Under the pieces are notes generated by a model that was given only the letters and a program-made list of their open reading frames with translations, ran no database searches and had not been told where the DNA came from. This document shows, one piece after another, positions 14,291 through 22,971 of a DNA stretch of 38,669 bases (positions within the stretch are counted from its first letter, which is position 1; each line of letters begins with the position of its first letter). Position numbers and translations under genes: made by a program. This DNA comes from a virus: IMG/VR virus record IMGVR_UViG_3300030090_006472, positions 1 through 38,669 of that record. One strand, given 5' to 3'.

Positions 14291-16561
14291 ATGACAAGAA
14301 CTCATAGAACATGTTGTTGTAAATGTGCCAATAAACCATGTGATGGTAACGAATATCGTTATGCAGACACATCTGGAAATTGTCCCATATGTGCAATTGG
14401 TGATACAACATTTGTTGAAAACAGATATGAAGAACCTGCACCACTTTTTGATTTCATTCATTCCGATGCATGGCCGTTCAATCCTTCTAGAGATCCAAAA
14501 GCCTTATATGTTGGTAATAAATGTTTAGAGCCACTTACTCCAAATCAAACATGGCCATATCAATCCGAATGTGAATGGGCTTATGAAGCATACGAAGAAG
14601 ATTGCTGGTATTTGTTTCCGATGGATCCTCCAGAACTTACTTTCTACCAAACTGCATCACCTTGGGGATTTATGGCATGGAGTCCTCAAGTAATGGAAGA
14701 ATGGAGGAGGGACTTCGGAGGTCCTTTACTTCCAGCAGGTGATTGCACCATGCATTGCACAGAGGAAAACATAGGATGTCACGGTTTAGCATTTGTTGGG
14801 TCTCTGGGGAAAAATTATGATTGGTTGGATAGAGGAGATGAATATCCAAACTGCGGTTCGGATACTGTAACCCTTCCATCAAGAAATAGAGATGACTGGG
14901 AGTGGATAAGAAATTGGGTGATTTCTGGTGGTAAGTTGGTAATAATGGGAGAATCTAAAGGTTCTCAAATTGGTGGTATTCCTGCATGTCAAAATAACAT
15001 GAGATTCTTTAAACCGAGTAGATATTATTCGGCAAGGTCGTGTGGGTTGTCATGTGATGAAGTGGATGATGAAGAAAGAGAAGTAATAAGTGGTGCTGAA
15101 ATTGCTGAATTTTTAAAAGAGTTTGCAGAATATTGCGGAAGAAGAGAAGACGAAGCAGAACCAACCGAGTGGTTTGAATTTGAACCAGAGTTGCCCTTTA
15201 TTAATTACATTACATTTGATGAGGCGGATGATGGGAATTCATATCCAAAAACATGCTGTCAGAAAACACTTGAACCATTATTCACTAAATTTCAATATGA
15301 AGACGGTTATGAACCACCAGAACCACCAGAACCACCAGGAGACGATGATTACTTAATTGATGCACCAGGTCAGTATTTACCATTTGCTTTTGAATGTTCT
15401 GTTAGTGATGGGTTATATCCGAAAAGATCAAATGGTGGAAGATCGTTAGTTGGTAGTTGCGATGAACGACCTTGTACTGCGGTGTGGAAAGCAAACGGTG
15501 CCGGTGCTGTAATTGTCGTTTATGATTCTAATGTTTGGGGTGTCACGGCTACTCAACTTCCAGACGCTTGGTATGAACAAGAATCTTTAAATCCAAACTA
15601 TATTCGGTATGATGAAGAAGGAAATCCAATATTCATAACCCCCGAAGAATTGAAGATAAGAGATTGTAATAATGATTTTTGGAAGTTTTTATGCGAGGAA
15701 TTTGAGACAGGTTTAGATATTCCCGAAGGAATAGTACCGACAGAATGTCCACCAGAATATGAAAATCAACCCAAATTATGGGACTTGGATGATGGTATAA
15801 CCACTCTAAATCTTGGAGATAACTATAGAGAATCAGAACATTGGTGGCAAAATTACAGATTTAATGCATGTCTTCAGCAAGTGGATGCAGCGTGCTGTTT
15901 ACCTGATGGAAGTTGTGAGCAAACGAATGTCTGGGATTGTTTTCTTGCAGCGGGAAGATGGCAAGGTTCATGGTCAGTTCACCCAGAAGGAAAGTACAAT
16001 AGTTATTGTTGCCCTACTTGTGAAGAAGCAGAATGCGAACCTTTACAACTCGGTGCTTGTTGTGTAACTGTAGAACACGGAAGACAACCAAGATGTGATT
16101 CTGAATTTTGTGGTGAATTTTCACCTATGGGACAACCAGATAGAGGTTGTCCTAGATTTGCATGTTGTTCACAGGATGAAGATTTAACTTGGTATCCCGG
16201 CCGAGGTTGTAATCAATTCTGCACAACCACCGATAGACCACCAGACCCACCAGATCCTCCGGATCCACCAGACCCACCAGATCCTCCGGATCCACCAGAC
16301 CCACCTGACCCACCAGATCCTCCGGATCCACCAGATCCTCCGGATCCACCAGATGGTACAACAACAACAGACGCACCTGATCCTCCAACTACTACTACTA
16401 CTACAACAACAGATGCACCAGAGGATGATCCTGATGGTGATGGTGATTGTTGTGATGGACAAGACCCAAATGCTGATGCAAATTGTGTAGAGCAATGTAC
16501 GACTTGTTGTGGGTGTGCTACTAATTCAAGTGGAGATGTTCTGGGGTGTTATGTAGAATGA
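14291..16561 (+). CDS. Large Cys-rich virion protein with amidotransferase-like fold and (PPD)13 linker
   Basis: 756 residues. The N-terminus has a Cys cluster (TCCCKCANKPC, then CPIC). About 162-222 (HGLAFVGS...WEWIRNWVISGGKLVIMGE) and about 397-470 (AVWKANGAGAVIVVYDSNVW...FWKFLCEE) look like the two halves of a class I amidotransferase-like Rossmann fold as in ThuA/DUF4350 proteins, separated by an acidic insertion with a PEPPEPPEPP run. No catalytic Cys-His pair is evident, so it is probably a structural or binding domain. Residues 534-645 hold Cys-rich modules (AACC, GACC, FACC), followed by thirteen PPD units (650-688), a Thr-rich stretch and a final Cys-rich tail. No good ribosome site is seen; it starts six bases after the hub gene, so translation is probably coupled. 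Role unknown; baseplate location inferred from neighbours. Confidence 0.75.
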   Translation: MTRTHRTCCCKCANKPCDGNEYRYADTSGNCPICAIGDTTFVENRYEEPAPLFDFIHSDAWPFNPSRDPKALYVGNKCLEPLTPNQTWPYQSECEWAYEAYEEDCWYLFPMDPPELTFYQTASPWGFMAWSPQVMEEWRRDFGGPLLPAGDCTMHCTEENIGCHGLAFVGSLGKNYDWLDRGDEYPNCGSDTVTLPSRNRDDWEWIRNWVISGGKLVIMGESKGSQIGGIPACQNNMRFFKPSRYYSARSCGLSCDEVDDEEREVISGAEIAEFLKEFAEYCGRREDEAEPTEWFEFEPELPFINYITFDEADDGNSYPKTCCQKTLEPLFTKFQYEDGYEPPEPPEPPGDDDYLIDAPGQYLPFAFECSVSDGLYPKRSNGGRSLVGSCDERPCTAVWKANGAGAVIVVYDSNVWGVTATQLPDAWYEQESLNPNYIRYDEEGNPIFITPEELKIRDCNNDFWKFLCEEFETGLDIPEGIVPTECPPEYENQPKLWDLDDGITTLNLGDNYRESEHWWQNYRFNACLQQVDAACCLPDGSCEQTNVWDCFLAAGRWQGSWSVHPEGKYNSYCCPTCEEAECEPLQLGACCVTVEHGRQPRCDSEFCGEFSPMGQPDRGCPRFACCSQDEDLTWYPGRGCNQFCTTTDRPPDPPDPPDPPDPPDPPDPPDPPDPPDPPDPPDPPDPPDGTTTTDAPDPPTTTTTTTTDAPEDDPDGDGDCCDGQDPNADANCVEQCTTCCGCATNSSGDVLGCYVE
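16238..16354 (+). repeat. Tandem repeat coding for (Pro-Pro-Asp)13
   Basis: 117 bases in frame, thirteen 9-base units built on CCACCAGAC, CCACCAGAT and CCTCCGGAT variants. Synonymous changes between units are frequent at third positions. The product is a rigid, acidic polyproline-type rod between the Cys-rich modules and a Thr-rich tail. Confidence 0.95.
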
Positions 16562-16565
16562 TTCT

Positions 16566-16573
16566 TATAAATA
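16566..16573 (+). promoter_or_regulatory. T4-type late promoter TATAAATA
   Basis: Exact TATAAATA in the 31-base gap before the gene at 16593, 19 bases before its ATG. It would drive the second hub gene and probably gp25 and gp6 late in infection. Confidence 0.78.
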
Positions 16574-16592
16574 TCCTAGTGGAGATTCCCCA

Positions 16593-17441
16593 ATGTCATC
16601 AGTAAATCCAAAATTCATCGTAAACCTAAGTGAGTTTGCAAACAATGTATGGCCTCATATGAGAATAGGTCATTCTATATTGGCACAACACCCAAAATAT
16701 CGTTGTGCAAACCCAGAAGGACAGGTTGATAATTCTGAGTGTCCTGATGATGAACCACTCTGCAATTGTCCATGTCAAGAGTTGATGCCTAACTCTGATG
16801 AACAGGTAAATAGAATACAGACCGAGTACTACGCTGCGGCTCCTGAAGTTGATGGGTTTGTTAGTTTTGAGAATATACCCGAAATAACCAAAGAAGACTT
16901 GGCTGAACCAACGGAAGAAGAAATTGAAGAATTAAGAAAATCCATATCCGAATGTGATTTGATTAAATCTGAACTATCGGATGAGTGGTTAGGATGTTTG
17001 TGGTCCAATCAAGATCATCCAAGTAGTTGTTGTGATGAAGAATATGGAGGTCCTTGTGTTGGTCCAAAGTTCAAAGACTATATCGAATATACTAGAACCA
17101 GTTCTACATTTTGGGACACACCAAAAACTACTCCACTATGGAGACACGCACAAATGTCATTATTAAATGCACAAAAGTGTTTGATAGTTATAAATGGTGA
17201 TTTTACTCTTAAACCAGGAACAGTGATTGAAGTACATTCTAATGAAGTTGATTCGACACAACAAGGTTCTACACCATCAACAGAATCATCTAAAAAAAGA
17301 TTTTCTGGTAGGTGGTTGATAAACTCGATAGAACATATATGCACTGTTAGTACACATAGAATGGCAGTTGCACTCACTAGAGATAGTAGTTTTCTGGACC
17401 CCAATGAAGGAGATAGAAATCCTGCATTTGATTGGTTATAA
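16593..17441 (+). CDS. Baseplate hub-like protein with Cys-rich insertion
   Basis: 282 residues. The C-terminal third (FTLKPGTVIEVHSNE ... RFSGRWLINSIEHICTVS, then 'HRMAVALTRDSSFLD') is the typical last domain of gp27/gpD-type hub proteins: 'L.PG..I.V.....SG.WLI..I.H.......M...L.RD'. Residues about 38-65 and 135-155 add a Cys cluster (CNCPC, SSCC) seen also in the fibre proteins. It lies after an exact late promoter and before gp25. It might supply the C-terminal hub domain missing from, or duplicated in, the 12125-14284 protein. Function by domain pattern only. Confidence 0.65.
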   Translation: MSSVNPKFIVNLSEFANNVWPHMRIGHSILAQHPKYRCANPEGQVDNSECPDDEPLCNCPCQELMPNSDEQVNRIQTEYYAAAPEVDGFVSFENIPEITKEDLAEPTEEEIEELRKSISECDLIKSELSDEWLGCLWSNQDHPSSCCDEEYGGPCVGPKFKDYIEYTRTSSTFWDTPKTTPLWRHAQMSLLNAQKCLIVINGDFTLKPGTVIEVHSNEVDSTQQGSTPSTESSKKRFSGRWLINSIEHICTVSTHRMAVALTRDSSFLDPNEGDRNPAFDWL

Positions 17442-17456
17442 AGCCGAATTAATCGT

Positions 17457-17464
17457 TATACATA
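17457..17464 (+). promoter_or_regulatory. Possible late promoter variant TATACATA
   Basis: TATACATA, one base from TATAAATA, in the 46-base gap before gp25, 23 bases before the TTG start. The same variant occurs before gp32 (5768-5775). Confidence 0.4.
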
Positions 17465-17487
17465 CTAATAATATAAGGAAATAAAAA

Positions 17488-17892
17488 TTGGCTAAAAACT
17501 ACAAATATTCAGATATCGATTTCGACATGGGAAAGAATGAATTCATTGGTGATGTTGATGTCAAATACGATAGGAATTCTATAAAACAATCTGTTATGAA
17601 TATCATTTTAACACGAAAGGGAGAGAAACCTTTCAATCCAAATTTTGGTGTTGGTATACATGATTTGTTGTTTGAAAATATAGGTCCTTTTGAAATTGCT
17701 ATGTTAGAAAAAACAATCGCTGCTCAGTTTGATAAATACGAGCCAAGAGCAGGTTTAGAAAAAGTTGTCTGGTATACAGATAAACTTGATTCAAACCAAC
17801 TAGAATTTGAAATTCATTTTGTTGTAGTAAATGGACCAGATGAACCGCCAAAGAAAGAATCTTTAAGATTAAGTTTAGGAAAGGTAAGATAA
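17488..17892 (+). CDS. 25: Baseplate wedge protein gp25
   Basis: 134 residues (T4 gp25: 132). The start is TTG at 17488, supported by the ribosome site AAGGAA and by the family's N-terminal length; no ATG is available before residue 14. The core ILTRKGEKPFNPNFGVGIHD is the gp25-like signature (T..GE....P.FG), and the pattern continues to LRLSLGKVR. gp25 is part of the wedge core joining gp6 and, in T4, starts the sheath. It is followed after one base by gp6, the classical gp25-gp6 pairing in all contractile tails. Confidence 0.95.
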   Translation: MAKNYKYSDIDFDMGKNEFIGDVDVKYDRNSIKQSVMNIILTRKGEKPFNPNFGVGIHDLLFENIGPFEIAMLEKTIAAQFDKYEPRAGLEKVVWYTDKLDSNQLEFEIHFVVVNGPDEPPKKESLRLSLGKVR

Positions 17893-17893
17893 A

Positions 17894-19678
17894 ATGGCAG
17901 TAAATCCCTTACTTGGTAATTTAAACTTTGATGCTATTAAAGGTAGTATAAAAGAACATCTTAAACAACAAGATGCTCTTCTGGATTATGATTTTGAAGG
18001 TTCGGCTCTTAGTGCGTTACTAGATGTTCTTGCATACAATACAATGTATTATGCATATTACGCAAACATGGTTGCAAGTGAAATGTTTTTGGACACAGCA
18101 CAGAGAGACGAGTCTATAATCTCATTGGTAAAACCTTTAGGTTTTGTTGTTCCTGGTAAAACCTCTGCAAGAGGAAAAGGAAAGATAAGAGGTGGTGGTG
18201 CTTATGGACGAGTTCCCAAATATACAAAATTTACTGGAACAAATAATTCTGGAATTGTTTATGACTTTTATACCATTCAAGAATATTCATTAGATTTAGA
18301 TGGTGAAGCAATTGTTTCTCTTTCCGAAGCCAAAACATTAACAAAAGAACAACCACTTTTGATTGATATGGAAACTCAAAAGGGTTTCATTTCAGGCATA
18401 GAGACTGACATTAATACATTGACAGTTGAGGTTTGGGACGACACAATCAATGATGAAACAGAACAACAGTATGGATGGAGAGAATGGACTCGTGCAAGTA
18501 ATGTTGAAACTGGTTTGAATGATTCGAGTAGAGTATATTGGTTGGAGAGGTCTGAACTTGGTTTCTTTGTAGTATTTGGTGGAAACTTAGGAGGACAAAC
18601 TGTAACTCAAGTAGGACAATCCATATCGGAAGGACAGCAAGTTCGAGTTACATATTTAACAAGTAGTGGTCAAGACGGAAACAATGTAGGTAACTTTCAA
18701 ATTCAAACAAGTGGTCAATTAGGACTGGCATCAGTTGATACTGTAAGTCTTAGTTCTGGTGGTAGAGATAAACCAGATATTGAAATGATTCGTTTCTTCG
18801 CACCTAAATGGTTTGCGGCTCAAGACAGAGCAGTTACCGTTGATGATTGTAGAGCAATGCTTGCAAAGAACGGTTTTGTTGGTGGAGACCAAGACCCTTA
18901 TGCACAATTTAATGTTTGGGGTGGTGAAGAGATGGATCCTCCAAGATACGGAAGATTATTTGTAACACTCGCAGATACTGCCGAATCCGACCCAGTGGCA
19001 GCATCCACCGCAATTGAAATACTGGAAAAGAAAACTTGCGTTTCAATCTTACCAGAATTTGTAAATCCTGTAACATACCAAGTGAGAATTGCGGGGAATG
19101 TTACATGGGAACCTTTGAGAACAACATTAAGCAGGGCCCAGTTGCAAAATAAAATTTCAGAAACTTTATATACTGCATATCCTCAAAGATTTTCTCAAAT
19201 CATAACTGGTGTTGATGTTGCAGAGAGAATAAATCGTATTGATTCTGCACTCTCTGCATTGTCTTCAGATTTAAATATAACTTTAACTTCAGATTCTGTT
19301 CCAGAAGAAACTGGTAGATTGAAAACAATTCAATTTAAAAACAAATGTGAAGCAGGAACTTTAATTTCTGATGGTTTTATTGCACATTCGAGTCTTGATG
19401 TAGATGAACCAGTTTATCTTTATATTCCAGACGACGCACCATTAAAATATGATGGAAGTCAACCCATACGAGCAAGGTATTATGCTTCTGGACTTATGGT
19501 TGACTTAGGTTTGTTTGGTAAGTTTTTCCCAGAACGAGGTTTAGTAGAATTTTCAAATAAGGCATTATCCTCAGAACCTGTTAAGATATCAGTCCAACCT
19601 GCTGATTCTTCTCAGTACTGGAACTTGAAAGAAAATATGATGCCTTCACTAATAGTCGATATAAGTCTAGTTAGATAA
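17894..19678 (+). CDS. 6: Baseplate wedge protein gp6
   Basis: 594 residues (T4 gp6: 660). N-terminus: DFEGSALSALLDVLAYNTMY and YYANMVASEMFLDTAQRDES, the hallmark of gp6/gpJ wedge proteins; then a long beta section and the C-terminal dimer region. Two gp6 molecules form the inner ring that links six wedges. It follows gp25 by one base and leads to the gp7-like gene after ten, as in T4-like baseplate clusters. Confidence 0.93.
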   Translation: MAVNPLLGNLNFDAIKGSIKEHLKQQDALLDYDFEGSALSALLDVLAYNTMYYAYYANMVASEMFLDTAQRDESIISLVKPLGFVVPGKTSARGKGKIRGGGAYGRVPKYTKFTGTNNSGIVYDFYTIQEYSLDLDGEAIVSLSEAKTLTKEQPLLIDMETQKGFISGIETDINTLTVEVWDDTINDETEQQYGWREWTRASNVETGLNDSSRVYWLERSELGFFVVFGGNLGGQTVTQVGQSISEGQQVRVTYLTSSGQDGNNVGNFQIQTSGQLGLASVDTVSLSSGGRDKPDIEMIRFFAPKWFAAQDRAVTVDDCRAMLAKNGFVGGDQDPYAQFNVWGGEEMDPPRYGRLFVTLADTAESDPVAASTAIEILEKKTCVSILPEFVNPVTYQVRIAGNVTWEPLRTTLSRAQLQNKISETLYTAYPQRFSQIITGVDVAERINRIDSALSALSSDLNITLTSDSVPEETGRLKTIQFKNKCEAGTLISDGFIAHSSLDVDEPVYLYIPDDAPLKYDGSQPIRARYYASGLMVDLGLFGKFFPERGLVEFSNKALSSEPVKISVQPADSSQYWNLKENMMPSLIVDISLVR

Positions 19679-19688
19679 AGAGAATAAT

Positions 19689-21029
19689 ATGTTTTTTGGA
19701 ACACCAATATTTGGAAATTCACCACAGAACATTAACTACAAAATGCTCATATTGGGCGAGGAGTTAATGAGCATCGATGATTCTGTGGAGCAGGTAATTG
19801 ATGTTACTGAAAATTTTCCCTTTTGGTTAAATTCAAGAAATAGTTCTGAGGGTGGTGCTAGAATAATACCATTTACTCAGTCATATTATGATTGGCTTTA
19901 TAGTAAAGGTGGATACGAATTAAGTACTGCAACATTCAATACAATTGGATTACGAAGACTTATAGACTTAGACGAAACTCCTGTAGAATTTTTAAAACAT
20001 TTCACATACACATATGCAACTGGATTTCCAGAATGGTATGTTGGTGCTACCGCAGGACCTGGTGGAACAGATACTGGGCCGCAGATTCGCACATTTATAA
20101 AAAATATCAGACAGGGATTGTATCAAAGAAAAAGCACAGAAGAAGCATATCGGTACTTCTTTGAAACTTTATTCGAGGCCCCAGATATTGAATTAGCATA
20201 TCCGAAAAAGAATGTTCTAAGACTTAATGGCGGTAGATTTGCAGAATTGGATTGGGGAATCAATGTAATCCCAGGAAGTCCAACTGATCCTGCATGGGGT
20301 GGTGGTACTGGTTCGTATGATGGTGGTGAAAATACTGATGGTTTACCATACATGACTCAAAATTTAGGTGGTAGTTACCTAAACGGACCATATAAAATAC
20401 AGGATAGTAATTGGTATCAGGACTTTTCTTACCTCTTAAAGACAGGTGTTGAAGTCGTTGATAGCGAAACAGGATTACCTGTATATTATGATGCTCTTCA
20501 TAACATGTTGCATCCCGCAGGAATTAAAGCATTTTATGAAAAAACAGAATCAGATTATGTACCACCAGATGATTATGAAGGTGGGTATCAAGAGTGTCAA
20601 AGTCCGTTGCTAGGAAACTATTTCCCATACAGAATGGCTTCTGGTGAAGGTTTTGAACAATGTATTGGTTGTTCTGGTGGTGCTACATTTGCAGGTTATC
20701 AGGGTCCCACTGCAATGGTATTAGGATTTGAAGGTGGTTCAGTTGGAACAGAAGGAACAGTGGGATGGACATATGGTGATGCATGGGCAACCGTAGGACC
20801 AGGTTCTATTCCATTACCTGGTCCACAGGGTGCAGGGTTTGAAATGCCAACTCATGTATATCCTCATTGGGCCGATGGAATTTGTGGAGATTCGGCTCAC
20901 AGTGTACCTTTTAGAGAGATATATATTGGTGACTTCGTATATCTTTGTCCATTAGATAGAAGTCCAAACTTAGGAATTACTGGTTGTACTGCATATGACG
21001 ATACACTTGCAGGACCATGTTGGAGTTAA
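19689..21029 (+). CDS. Baseplate wedge protein, gp7-like
   Basis: 446 residues. Around residues 97-185 lie 'PVEFLKHFTYTYATGFPEWYV', 'QIRTFIKNIRQGLYQRKSTEEAYRYFF' and 'LFEAPDIELAYPKKNVLRLNGGRF', the marine T4-like pattern of a wedge protein (P.FL..F...Y....P.......K.I...Y..K.T..S..FLF..LF...VE..YP...L..S.G.W) usually labelled gp7 or a related wedge piece. It is far shorter than T4 gp7 (1032). The C-terminal part (after about 290) is Gly/Cys-containing and is not recognised. The gene starts ten bases after gp6 and its end is followed after three bases by the gp8-like gene. Confidence 0.65.
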   Translation: MFFGTPIFGNSPQNINYKMLILGEELMSIDDSVEQVIDVTENFPFWLNSRNSSEGGARIIPFTQSYYDWLYSKGGYELSTATFNTIGLRRLIDLDETPVEFLKHFTYTYATGFPEWYVGATAGPGGTDTGPQIRTFIKNIRQGLYQRKSTEEAYRYFFETLFEAPDIELAYPKKNVLRLNGGRFAELDWGINVIPGSPTDPAWGGGTGSYDGGENTDGLPYMTQNLGGSYLNGPYKIQDSNWYQDFSYLLKTGVEVVDSETGLPVYYDALHNMLHPAGIKAFYEKTESDYVPPDDYEGGYQECQSPLLGNYFPYRMASGEGFEQCIGCSGGATFAGYQGPTAMVLGFEGGSVGTEGTVGWTYGDAWATVGPGSIPLPGPQGAGFEMPTHVYPHWADGICGDSAHSVPFREIYIGDFVYLCPLDRSPNLGITGCTAYDDTLAGPCWS

Positions 21030-21032
21030 AAA

Positions 21033-22952
21033 ATGCCTATTTACGATAATCCATTAACCGCAGAATTAAGATCAAACGCTGTTGCAGAGTTTCTTAAAAA
21101 TGAAGGCCTGTGCCTATTCTTGGCAAATACAGATGAAGATGTGGTAAGAAATGAAAATAGTATCGAAGCATTCAACGATGTTAGTTCAATCGCTTGTGCA
21201 TTTAAGATTACTCCAAAGGATGTGAGAGTTGCAATCCCCACAGCAAAGGGAGAAAAGAATAGATGGGAGACTGGAAGAGATTTTGTTCCAGGAATCTATA
21301 CGGATAAAAGTGCTTCTAGATTAGCAAATCAAGGTCAACCATACTGGGCAGTTTCAAGTAAATCTGGTCCAGACATGCTTGCGTTAATTGTAGGTGCATC
21401 TGGTGTGAAGAATAGAATAGATTTGATATCATCAATGGGTAAACCAGAATATAATCTAGGATTAGAAAAAGTAAATGGTGATGTAGCAACAAGTAAAGAT
21501 GGTTGGGACTATTGTATTATTGGTGCATTACCTGACGGAGTTTCTGATTTAAGCAACAAGTACATACCATTAGAAACTGCACAAATGGCAAGTGATAATT
21601 TGTTTAAATATTCTGCTACAAGTTTGAAAGCAGAAGCGACGAACATCTGCGGGCCTGGTAATGAAAGTTCCACTGGAACATGTTGTCTGTATCACAGAGA
21701 GGGTGGATATGATTCAATTACCGAAACATCATTCTCTGCCGGAAAATTATATAAATGCGTAGAAACGAAATGTTATTCTTGTATTGAACTTGCAAAAAGT
21801 TTAAACAAAGAGTATAGATTTAATCGATGGGCTGGTGATACTGGAGAGAGATGTTTGGGTGGAACAGATACAGACAATTATCCAACAGACTGTGGTCCCT
21901 GTCCCTGTAACATTGATTGGAATGAAAAGAGTTATTTTCAAAATATCATAAACAATTCAAACATTCCTGTGACTTCATCGGCAGATATGAACTCAAGGTT
22001 AATTCAATATGGACAGGATAATCTTTCGGGTGCAGTTTCAAGTGCCATGATAGATTTAGGTGGTTTGACAAAAGATGACCTTTTAATGTCCTCTGAATTT
22101 TCTTCAGATACTAGTAGATGGACATTACCATTAACAGGAGATGGTACAGGTTGTGAGATTAGGTTTGCGACAGAAAAAGATGTAAACGGTAATGTAAGGT
22201 TAGTAGGTTTTGAAGCACCAACCAATCATGGTAAGAATTATTCTCAAGTTTCAGTAAATAAAACTTCATGGGAATCAATGTTCCCTAATATTAGTTATGA
22301 GAGGGTTGTTGTGAGTCTATTCCCCAAAGAAGGACCAGCAGGAGGAATAAGAAAAATAGTTCCACAACAAGTAATTGCTAAAGTAACATTAGATGCAAAA
22401 ACTATTAATGATGCAAGTGATGGTCAAAGAAAGTTTAATCGGTATGGTATTGCTAAATTTAAGACATCTGATGGAACAAACATTCTCTCTGGTGCAGCCC
22501 CAGAGCAATCAGTAAAGTTTAACACTGCTACTGTTATTCAATTCCAAAATGCTGATGCTAGTGGAGTCTCATCGGGAGACTTCGGTGGAAAAGGTGCAGA
22601 TCCTACACAAATGGAAGCAGACCCTGATTCGGTAGCGAATGCAAAGTTTGAAGATAGATTTATTACTGAAACCATAGTAAATGTTAACTCTACTACACTT
22701 AAGTCTGGTGTAAGAACGAAAGACTCTTCAAAATATGAAATAGGAAATAAATTTATAGATGACACAGGAACTGAATTTACAGTGACAGCAATAACTAAAC
22801 CATCATCACCGCTAAGTAGTGATTTAGAAATAGATTTAACAAATACAGAAGTCGTACAAAGAAATGTAACTAGTTTAGATTTAGATAAAATGGCAGCAAC
22901 TGGTAATGCGGCCGCACAACATACTATATCATTTGAAATTGTAATCGGATAA
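21033..22952 (+). CDS. Baseplate wedge protein, gp8-like, with a Cys-rich insertion
   Basis: 639 residues (T4 gp8: 334). The first half has gp8 order: VRVAIPTAKGEKNRWETGRDF, 'FVPGIYTD', 'GQPYWAV', then 'DGWDYCIIGALPDGVSDLSNKYIPL' matching T4 'GYVWEYLFEIPPDVSI...EYIVVP'. Next comes a Cys-rich module (STGTCCLYHREGG ... CVETKCYSC) and, later, a C-terminal beta section of its own. gp8 is a wedge dimer that bridges gp7, gp10 and gp53 in T4. Placed after the gp7-like gene. Family call by order and a few motifs; it could be a related wedge protein. Confidence 0.6.
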   Translation: MPIYDNPLTAELRSNAVAEFLKNEGLCLFLANTDEDVVRNENSIEAFNDVSSIACAFKITPKDVRVAIPTAKGEKNRWETGRDFVPGIYTDKSASRLANQGQPYWAVSSKSGPDMLALIVGASGVKNRIDLISSMGKPEYNLGLEKVNGDVATSKDGWDYCIIGALPDGVSDLSNKYIPLETAQMASDNLFKYSATSLKAEATNICGPGNESSTGTCCLYHREGGYDSITETSFSAGKLYKCVETKCYSCIELAKSLNKEYRFNRWAGDTGERCLGGTDTDNYPTDCGPCPCNIDWNEKSYFQNIINNSNIPVTSSADMNSRLIQYGQDNLSGAVSSAMIDLGGLTKDDLLMSSEFSSDTSRWTLPLTGDGTGCEIRFATEKDVNGNVRLVGFEAPTNHGKNYSQVSVNKTSWESMFPNISYERVVVSLFPKEGPAGGIRKIVPQQVIAKVTLDAKTINDASDGQRKFNRYGIAKFKTSDGTNILSGAAPEQSVKFNTATVIQFQNADASGVSSGDFGGKGADPTQMEADPDSVANAKFEDRFITETIVNVNSTTLKSGVRTKDSSKYEIGNKFIDDTGTEFTVTAITKPSSPLSSDLEIDLTNTEVVQRNVTSLDLDKMAATGNAAAQHTISFEIVIG

Positions 22953-22971
22953 TCAAGGAGATTATACAGAA

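Noticed and set aside
16238-16354. Considered as a CRISPR array or DNA-level regulatory repeat
   Set aside because: Units are 9 bases, in frame, without spacers, and vary at third positions; it is a coding repeat.
16152-16495. Minus-strand frames with repeats such as DPEDLVG and WWIRRI
   Set aside because: Shadows of the (PPD)13 DNA repeat read on the other strand.
17488-17490. Considered a sequencing error for an ATG at the gp25 start
   Set aside because: TTG with a good ribosome site at proper spacing is an accepted start; no evidence of error.
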